Shown: positions 13,957 through 19,022 of the stretch, piece after piece | Layout: the number at the start of each line of letters is the position of its first letter | Position numbering within the stretch: position 1 is the first letter of the stretch | Assembly: GCA_007122745.1 (NCBI GenBank) | Contig: SKTA01000239.1 | Coordinates: 1 to 19,022 of the forward strand | From: Bacteroidales bacterium | GTDB taxonomy: Bacteria > Bacteroidota > Bacteroidia > Bacteroidales > UBA7960 | DNA length: 19,022 nucleotides | Direction of reading: 5' to 3' | Position numbers and translations under genes: made by a program | The notes under the pieces: model-generated | The model's input: the letters and a program-made list of their open reading frames with translations, nothing else | The model's database searches: none | What the model was told of the DNA's origin: nothing

Positions 13957-14073
13957 TTAACCCTGACGTTGTTTGAACTTCGGGTTTTTTTTGTTGATTA
14001 CGTAAACTTTACCTTTCCTGCGTACAATTTTGCACTCAGAACTTCTCTTTTTTACCGACACTCTGACTTTCAT
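13957..14073 (-). CDS. rpmJ: 50S ribosomal protein L36, zinc-free form
   Basis: This 38-codon gene is read on the minus strand: it begins MKVRVSVKKRSSECK, continues IVRRKGKVYVINKKN and ends PKFKQRQG. The short length, the RRKGKVYVI core and the PK(F/H)KQRQG tail identify L36. Zinc-binding L36 uses C11, C14, C27 and H33; only one cysteine (C14) survives here and the others are replaced, including H33 by F, so this is the zinc-independent form that is usual in Bacteroidota. A GGGAGAA box sits just before the ATG, and infA ends 17 bases upstream. Its position between infA and rpsM is the standard one. Confidence 0.97.
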   Translation of the reverse strand: MKVRVSVKKRSSECKIVRRKGKVYVINKKNPKFKQRQG

Positions 14074-14090
14074 TTCTCCCGGTTTAATGG

Positions 14091-14309
14091 TTATTTATAC
14101 CTGAACGTAATTCTGCCTTTCGTAAGGTCATAAGGCGACATTTCAACCTTTACCTTATCTCCGGGCAGGATTTTTATGTAATGCATGCGCATTTTCCCTG
14201 AGATATGGGCGGTGATGATATGCCCATTTTCCAGCTCAACCCGAAACATCGCATTCCCCAAGGACTCGATGACGGTTCCGTCTTGTTGGATTGAAGGTTG
14301 TTTTGCCAT
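14091..14309 (-). CDS. infA: Translation initiation factor IF-1
   Basis: The 72-residue OB-fold protein shows IQQDGTVIESLGNAMFRVEL, GHIITAHISGKMR and ILPGDKVKVEMSPYDLTKGRI, which is IF-1 from end to end. It binds the 30S A site during initiation. It starts five bases after the map stop codon and is followed by rpmJ, the usual spc-distal order. Confidence 0.98.
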   Translation of the reverse strand: MAKQPSIQQDGTVIESLGNAMFRVELENGHIITAHISGKMRMHYIKILPGDKVKVEMSPYDLTKGRITFRYK

Positions 14310-14314
14310 ATCAC

Positions 14315-15115
14315 TTAACGAATGATGACTAAATTATTTATGTTATTTTCCAGTTCTTTCTCTATGTACTCAAAAGTTGACAAACGCTCTGCTTTCCCAT
14401 TAATAACGGCAACCGTATGTTCATAATGTCCTGACGGTTTTTTGTCTGCTGTCCTGATGGTCCATCCATCATTTTCCTGAACAATAAAACGCTTACCCAT
14501 GTTGATCATTGGTTCAATCGCAACAACCAAGCCATTCTCGATACGCATCCCCCTGCCTTTTCTACCATAGTTTGGTAGTTCCGGAGGTTCATGAAGCTGC
14601 TTCCCTACACCATGGCCGATGAGCTCCCTGACCACTGAATAACCGGCCTTTTCGGCATGATTTTGTATTGACCATGACACATCTCCTAACGAATTACCTA
14701 CCCGGGTCTGATCAATGCCGATGTCTAAACATTCATGGGTTGTACGCAACAGCCTCTCCTTTTCTCCAGATATGGCACCTATCGCATAAGTGTATGCAGA
14801 ATCGCCATAATAGTTATTCTTCAGCACACCACAATCAACAGATAATATATCCCCCTCCTCAAGCGGTGTATTGCTTGGGAAGCCGTGTACCACAACCTCG
14901 TTCGGTGAGATACACAAAGCGTATGGAAACCCTTGATACCCTTTAAAGGCGGGAATGCCACCATGATCACGGATAAATGTTTCTGCAAGTCGATCAAGCT
15001 CAAGGGTTGTTATTCCCGGCCGGATCACCTTTGACAGTTCCGCATGCGTTTTTGCAACAAGTAAAGAACTTTCTCTTATTTTTTCTATTTGCTCAATCGT
15101 CTTAAAAATACTCAT
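14315..15115 (-). CDS. map: Methionine aminopeptidase, type I
   Basis: The 266-residue enzyme removes the initiator methionine from nascent proteins. The pita-bread fold ligands are all present: D94 and D105 (SVDCG...GDSAYT), H168 (ELIGHGVGKQLHEPP), E201 (VAIEPM) and E232 (YEHTVAV); H77 (VVHGF) and H175 line the pocket. There is no N-terminal zinc-finger extension, so this is the simple bacterial type Ia. It lies 13 bases after secY. No adk gene lies between secY and map, unlike the Firmicutes arrangement. Confidence 0.97.
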   Translation of the reverse strand: MSIFKTIEQIEKIRESSLLVAKTHAELSKVIRPGITTLELDRLAETFIRDHGGIPAFKGYQGFPYALCISPNEVVVHGFPSNTPLEEGDILSVDCGVLKNNYYGDSAYTYAIGAISGEKERLLRTTHECLDIGIDQTRVGNSLGDVSWSIQNHAEKAGYSVVRELIGHGVGKQLHEPPELPNYGRKGRGMRIENGLVVAIEPMINMGKRFIVQENDGWTIRTADKKPSGHYEHTVAVINGKAERLSTFEYIEKELENNINNLVIIR

Positions 15116-15128
15116 GCCCGATATTGGT

Positions 15129-16487
15129 TTAGCCAGTCATCCCCATCGGCGAGGAACGACCCTTAATTCGTCCGGACTTTGTAAGGCCATCATAATGACG
15201 CATCAACAAATGGCTTTCGATTTGCTGCAGGGTATCGAGCACAACACCTACCATGATCAGAAGGGATGTACCCCCGAAAAACTGGGCAAACTGCCCGGTA
15301 ACGCCCATCAAGCTTACCAAAGCCGGCATAATTGCCACGAATGCCAAAAACAATGATCCGGGTAAAGTGATCCGCGACATCACATTATCTATGAATTCGG
15401 CGGTACGTTTACCCGGTTTTACCCCCGGTATAAATCCACCGTTCTTTTTCATATCCTCGGCCATTTGGTTTGGATTAACAGTAATGGCCGTGTAGAAATA
15501 GGTAAACAGTATGATCAGGGCTGCAAAGGTAAAGTTATACCAAAATCCGGTAAAGTCAGACATCGTAGCAGCAAAACCGCTCAAAGCATCCGAAAAACCG
15601 GCCAATGTAATGGGAATGAACATGATTGCCTGGGCAAAAATGATCGGCATTACACCGGCAGCATTCACTTTTAACGGTATGTACTGTCGAACACCGCCAT
15701 ACTGGCGATTTCCGACAACGCGTTTTGCAAACTGCACGGGGATACGTCGCTGGCCCTGTACCAGCAGGATCACAAGAACGACCACCGACATCAGGATCAC
15801 GATCTCAACAAGGAAAACCACCAGACCACCACCTGCTTCCTCCATGCGGGCAATAAATTCGGCCATTAGTGCAAATGGAAGCTGGGCAATGATCCCAACC
15901 ATGATGATGAGTGAAATACCATTTCCAATCCCCCTTTCGGTGATCCTTTCACCGAGCCACATCACAAACAAAGTCCCTGATATCAGGATGACCACGGAAG
16001 AGATCATAAAATAAAGTGACGGACCGCTTGAGGCCGGATCAAATGGGGATATGGCCTGGGGAGGCAACTGACTGACAAGGTTGGCCAGATATGCCGGCGC
16101 TTGTGCAGCAGTGATGAATACGGTGAGATACCTTGTGATTTGGTTGATTTTTTTACGACCGCTTTCCCCCTCTTTCTGCAATCTTTGAAAATAGGGAACG
16201 GCAACACCAAGCAGCTGTATCACAATGGACGCACTGATGTAGGGCATGATCCCCAATGCAAAGATGGAAGCATTGGAAAATGCGCCTCCCGAAAACATGT
16301 TCAACAGTCCGAGCAAACCCTCTTGTGTCTGCGCCTGAAGCTGCTGAAGCTGCCCCGGATCCACACCGGGTAATACCACATAAGATCCCAAACGGTATAT
16401 CAATATGATACCCAAAGTATTTAAGATCCTGATCCGCAGATCTTCAATATTATAAATATTCAGCAGTGTTTGAAAAAAACGTTTCAT
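15129..16487 (-). CDS. secY: Preprotein translocase subunit SecY
   Basis: The 452-residue integral membrane protein forms the Sec translocation channel. Ten hydrophobic segments are visible. The plug/TM2 region contains SGGAFSNASIFALGIMPYIS (about 66-85) and the second signature is LGERITERGIGNGIS (about 178-192). A cytoplasmic loop with FAKRVVGNRQYGG and the C-terminal YDGL..SGRIKGR tail are also typical. It begins nine bases after rplO and is followed by map. Confidence 0.98.
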   Translation of the reverse strand: MKRFFQTLLNIYNIEDLRIRILNTLGIILIYRLGSYVVLPGVDPGQLQQLQAQTQEGLLGLLNMFSGGAFSNASIFALGIMPYISASIVIQLLGVAVPYFQRLQKEGESGRKKINQITRYLTVFITAAQAPAYLANLVSQLPPQAISPFDPASSGPSLYFMISSVVILISGTLFVMWLGERITERGIGNGISLIIMVGIIAQLPFALMAEFIARMEEAGGGLVVFLVEIVILMSVVVLVILLVQGQRRIPVQFAKRVVGNRQYGGVRQYIPLKVNAAGVMPIIFAQAIMFIPITLAGFSDALSGFAATMSDFTGFWYNFTFAALIILFTYFYTAITVNPNQMAEDMKKNGGFIPGVKPGKRTAEFIDNVMSRITLPGSLFLAFVAIMPALVSLMGVTGQFAQFFGGTSLLIMVGVVLDTLQQIESHLLMRHYDGLTKSGRIKGRSSPMGMTG

Positions 16488-16496
16488 GCCTGAGCT

Positions 16497-16943
16497 TTAT
16501 ATTCGGTTAACAGTTCCGCCTGCTGCTTCAATTGCTTTTACAGCTGCATCAGAAAAAGCATTGGCGGTGATATTTATTTTTGCTGTCAGTTTGCCACGGC
16601 CGAGGACCTTTACCAATTCATTCTTCGATGCAAGGCCATTGGCAATGAGGACCTGCTGGTCAAAAGTATCAATTCCCTTGTTCTCGGCGAGGTTTTGTAG
16701 CGTATCAAGATTTATGGGCGTGTACTCCACGCGGTTCCGGTTTTTGAAACCATATTTTGGAACGCGGCGGACGAGAGGCATTTGTCCCCCTTCGAAGCCC
16801 GGCTTGCGGCTATAGCCCGAGCGTGATTTGGCTCCTTTGTGGCCACGTGTGGCTGTGTCTCCTGCTCCGGAACCTTCACCCCTGCCGATTCTCTTCTTTT
16901 TATGAACAGCGCCCTTTGCTGGTTTAAGATTGCTTAAGTACAT
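16497..16943 (-). CDS. rplO: 50S ribosomal protein L15
   Basis: The 148-residue protein has a glycine/arginine-rich extended N-terminal arm (KRIGRGEGSGAGDTATRGHKG, about 18-37) that threads into 23S rRNA. The C-terminal signature KVLGRGKLTAKINI... AFSDAAVKAIEAAGG is that of uL15. It is a late-assembly 50S protein. The rpmD-rplO gap is 35 bases. Confidence 0.98.
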   Translation of the reverse strand: MYLSNLKPAKGAVHKKKRIGRGEGSGAGDTATRGHKGAKSRSGYSRKPGFEGGQMPLVRRVPKYGFKNRNRVEYTPINLDTLQNLAENKGIDTFDQQVLIANGLASKNELVKVLGRGKLTAKINITANAFSDAAVKAIEAAGGTVNRI

Positions 16944-16978
16944 TATAATTTCAATTTATAAGATTGGTCAATACGAAA

Positions 16979-17164
16979 CTACTCATTTACCTCTTCAACA
17001 GAAAGAAGGTGTGCTACCTTACGGATCATTCCATCCACCTGAGGTGAAGCATTTACATAAACCGGCCGGTTCAACTTTTTCAACCCCAGTGCGTCCAGTG
17101 TCCTTTTCTGAATCCCGGGCCTTCCAATTCTGCTTCTGATCTGAACAATTTTATACTTTTTCAT
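16979..17164 (-). CDS. rpmD: 50S ribosomal protein L30
   Basis: The 61-residue protein matches uL30: KIVQIRSRIGRPGIQKRTLDALGL, then LNRPVYVNASPQVDGMI and a VAHLLSVEEV tail. It sits between rpsE (19-base gap) and rplO, the standard order. CCGGAAATG at the start gives at most a weak ribosome-binding site. Confidence 0.97.
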   Translation of the reverse strand: MKKYKIVQIRSRIGRPGIQKRTLDALGLKKLNRPVYVNASPQVDGMIRKVAHLLSVEEVNE

Positions 17165-17183
17165 TTCCGGTTCATTATTAAGA

Positions 17184-17702
17184 TTATCCGTTAAATACTT
17201 TTTCCAGACTTACACCCCGCTGTTGTGCAACAGCAAAAGGATCCCGAAGCTGTATCAGTGCATCAATCGTTGCCTTAACAACGCTGTGCGGGTTTGAGGA
17301 GCCTTTTGACTTGGCCAGAACGTCTGTAACACCAACACTTTCCAAAACGGCACGCATTGCGCCACCTGCGATAACTCCGGTACCGTGGGCTGCAGGCTTG
17401 ATCAATACGCGTGCCCCGCTATACTTACCCTCCTGGGTATGCGGGATGGTGCCTTTGTGAACAGGAACCTTTATCAGATGCTTTTTGGCATCATCAATTC
17501 CTTTGCTGATGGCTGTCGTAACCTCTTTTGCCTTACCAAGGCCGTAGCCCACAACACCATTTTCATTTCCTACAACAACAATTGCAGAAAAACTGAATGT
17601 CCGGCCACCCTTGGTAACTTTCGTAACACGTTGTATGCTGACAAGCCTGTCTTTGAATTCAATCTCGCTGGACTTAACTTTTTTGATATTTACGTTTGCC
17701 AT
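17184..17702 (-). CDS. rpsE: 30S ribosomal protein S5
   Basis: The 172-residue uS5 has the double-stranded-RNA-like S5 domain (about 16-79, RLVSIQRVTKVTKGGRTFSF and VGYGLGKAKEV) and the C-terminal domain with GTGVIAGGAMRAVLE and SSNPHSVVKATIDAL. It supports decoding fidelity near the 30S mRNA entry. It starts three bases after rplR. Confidence 0.98.
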   Translation of the reverse strand: MANVNIKKVKSSEIEFKDRLVSIQRVTKVTKGGRTFSFSAIVVVGNENGVVGYGLGKAKEVTTAISKGIDDAKKHLIKVPVHKGTIPHTQEGKYSGARVLIKPAAHGTGVIAGGAMRAVLESVGVTDVLAKSKGSSNPHSVVKATIDALIQLRDPFAVAQQRGVSLEKVFNG

Positions 17703-17705
17703 AAT

Positions 17706-18065
17706 TTAAAATTTTAAGCCTCCTTCCCTGGCTCCTTCTGCCAATGATTTAACTCTTCCATGATACAGGTATCCGTTGCGATCAAAAATGATGTCAGCGA
17801 TACCTGCCTCTTTTGCACGCTCAGCGATCAATTTGCCAACTTCGCGTGCTTTTTCTGTTTTTGTCATTTTTTTATCGCCAATATCCTTCGTGTCTGATGA
17901 GGCTGCAGCAATGGTTTTGCCTTCCAGATCATCTATCACTTGCGCATATATAGCTTTGTTGCTCCTAAAAACAGATAGCCTGGGTTTTTCGGTCGTACCG
18001 CGTACCTTTTTCCTCACGCGGTATTTTATTCGGGTCCTTCTGTCTATTTTCTTAGTTGTTGCCAT
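17706..18065 (-). CDS. rplR: 50S ribosomal protein L18
   Basis: The 119-residue uL18 binds 5S rRNA. A basic N-terminus (KIDRRTRIKYRVRKKVRGT) is followed by RLSVFRSNKAIYAQVIDD and the C-terminal GYLYHGRVKSLAEGAREGGLKF. An AGGATG directly at the start is the only ribosome-binding-like sequence. Confidence 0.98.
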   Translation of the reverse strand: MATTKKIDRRTRIKYRVRKKVRGTTEKPRLSVFRSNKAIYAQVIDDLEGKTIAAASSDTKDIGDKKMTKTEKAREVGKLIAERAKEAGIADIIFDRNGYLYHGRVKSLAEGAREGGLKF

Positions 18066-18097
18066 CCTGATAAAGGAATTAAATATTTTGTTATTTA

Positions 18098-18655
18098 TTA
18101 TTTTGCAGCTGCTGCTTTACCGGCTTTTCTGCGGATCACTTCACCCTTGAAGCGGATACCTTTACCTTTATAAGGCTCAGGTTTGCGGAAAGAACGGATC
18201 TTGGCAGCCACCTGCCCGATCAGTTGTTTGTCATGAGATTCCAAGACAATAGTTGGGCTCTTTCCCCTTTCGGTGATGGTTTCCACTTTTACCTCCTTTG
18301 GAATTTCAAAGAAGATTCCGTGCGAGTACCCCAGCGAAAGCTCGAGCAACTGTCCGGTGTTCGAAGCTTTATAACCTACGCCCACCAGCTCTTGCACGAT
18401 TTTATAGCCTTCTGAAACACCCAAGACCATATTGTTGATCAATGCACGGTAAAGTCCGTGAAGTGCTTTGTGACGCTTATGGTCGCTCGGACGAACAACG
18501 GTAAGCACGTCTCCATCAATTTTGATGCTGATATCCCGATCCACAACTTGCGTCAGTTCCCCTTTGGTTCCTTTTACCGTAACCTCGTTATCCTTTGATA
18601 CCGTTATGGTGACGCCAGCAGGGATATTAATTGGTAAATTTCCTATTCTTGACAT
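18098..18655 (-). CDS. rplF: 50S ribosomal protein L6
   Basis: L6 is a 50S protein beside the sarcin-ricin loop. The start at 18655 (MSRIGNLPINIPAGV) is chosen over an in-frame ATG at 18682: it begins with the family's conserved MSRIG, it has a strong AAAGGAGA site in front, and the upstream choice would overlap rpsH by 16 bases and hide that site. The product is 185 residues. Two L6 beta-alpha domains follow, with the C-terminal signature PEPYKGKGIRF near residue 162. The alanine/lysine tail is normal. Confidence 0.97.
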   Translation of the reverse strand: MSRIGNLPINIPAGVTITVSKDNEVTVKGTKGELTQVVDRDISIKIDGDVLTVVRPSDHKRHKALHGLYRALINNMVLGVSEGYKIVQELVGVGYKASNTGQLLELSLGYSHGIFFEIPKEVKVETITERGKSPTIVLESHDKQLIGQVAAKIRSFRKPEPYKGKGIRFKGEVIRRKAGKAAAAK

Positions 18656-18660
18656 TTGTA

Positions 18661-18668
18661 TCTCCTTT
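18661..18668 (-). promoter_or_regulatory. Strong Shine-Dalgarno site of rplF
   Basis: AAAGGAGA on the minus strand lies five bases before the rplF ATG and overlaps the rpsH stop codon (TAA, 18669-18667). Such perfect sites are uncommon in Bacteroidota, so this decides the start and suggests coupling with rpsH. Confidence 0.7.
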
Positions 18669-19022
18669 AGCTTACGTAACAAATTACTTCTCCACCCACA
18701 TTCAGTTTTCTAGCTTCCTTATCGGTGATTAAGCCTTTTGAGGTTGATATGACGGCTACACCAAGTCCATTTAAAACCCGTGGGAGCTCTTTGTTGCTGC
18801 AATAGCGACGAAGGCCGGGGCGGCTCACGCGCTTAATTTCATTAATTGCAGGGATTTTGGTTGTGGGATGATACTTGAGTGCAATTTTTATCATACCTGG
18901 CACCTGATCATCCTCAAATTTGTAATTAAGGATATACCCCTTATCAAAAAGAAGCTTTGTGATCCCTTTCTTAATGTTCGATGCAGGAACTTCAACAACC
19001 CTGTGGTTGGCCTTAATGGCAT
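18667..19022 (-). CDS. rpsH: 30S ribosomal protein S8 (5' end outside window)
   Basis: The minus-strand frame is open from the window edge; the first residues visible are AIKANHRVVEVPASNIKKG. About the first 14 residues, including the start, are missing. The rest is a clear uS8: ITKLLFDKGYI, GMIKIALKYHP, KRVSRPGLRRY, VISTSKGLITDKEARK and the terminal GGEVICYV. S8 binds helix 21 of 16S rRNA and, in E. coli, represses the spc operon. A GTG at 18903 is internal, not the start. Confidence 0.96.
   Translation of the reverse strand, partial: AIKANHRVVEVPASNIKKGITKLLFDKGYILNYKFEDDQVPGMIKIALKYHPTTKIPAINEIKRVSRPGLRRYCSNKELPRVLNGLGVAVISTSKGLITDKEARKLNVGGEVICYVS

Noticed and set aside
18656..18682. Upstream in-frame ATG for rplF (nine extra residues)
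   Set aside because: It would overlap rpsH and ignore the strong AAAGGAGA site; the family start is MSRIG.
1..19022. CRISPR array, defence genes or intact mobile elements
   Set aside because: No regularly spaced repeats, cas-like, toxin-antitoxin or complete transposase frames were seen.

Overview
The window comes from a chromosome of a Bacteroidota bacterium. Four things support this: a T9SS-type C-terminal sorting domain, a FISUMP-domain surface protein, Bacteroidota-style promoter boxes (TAnnTTTG), and zinc-free L36 and S4 in an spc/alpha ribosomal operon that runs straight into rplQ and is followed by eno. I cannot fix the order; an anaerobic or facultative member related to Bacteroidales/Marinilabiliales is a guess.

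Region by region: (1) 1-875 is the 3' end of a plus-strand gene for a surface protein with an Fn3-like domain and a FISUMP domain. (2) 876-1524 is gene-poor. It has three strong hairpins and a minus-strand remnant (1148-1351) that reads like the N-terminal arm-binding domain of a Bacteroidota tyrosine integrase, lying next to tRNA-Leu(UAG) at 1525-1606. This looks like a decayed integration site. (3) 1658-3829 is a TPR-containing membrane histidine kinase with no response regulator beside it. (4) Divergent from it are nrfH and nrfA (4050-6128), encoding the membrane quinol dehydrogenase and pentaheme catalytic subunit of ammonia-forming nitrite reductase. (5) On the minus strand, tail to tail with nrfA, are a Na+/Pi cotransporter-family protein with a PhoU-like tail (6138-7838) and, just upstream of it, a secreted endonuclease/exonuclease/phosphatase-fold enzyme with a T9SS sorting domain (7887-9182). 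Together they suggest extracellular phosphoester cleavage plus phosphate uptake. (6) eno (9252-10541) has its own candidate promoter and a strong hairpin after its stop. (7) 10610-19022 is the distal part of the S10-spc-alpha operon, all on the minus strand. In transcription order it is rpsH (cut by the window edge), rplF, rplR, rpsE, rpmD, rplO, secY, map, infA, rpmJ, rpsM, rpsK, rpsD, rpoA, rplQ, ending in a clear intrinsic terminator. rpmJ is only 38 codons long.

Most of the window is ordinary core genome. The parts worth a second look are the structured, integrase-scarred spacer beside tRNA-Leu, the very long basic-then-acidic tail on L17, a perfect hairpin with a six-codon mini-ORF in the rpsM-rpsK spacer, the orphan kinase facing nrfHA, and the possible phosphate-scavenging gene pair. 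I found no CRISPR array, intact mobile element or defence system, and no convincing undescribed multi-gene system.
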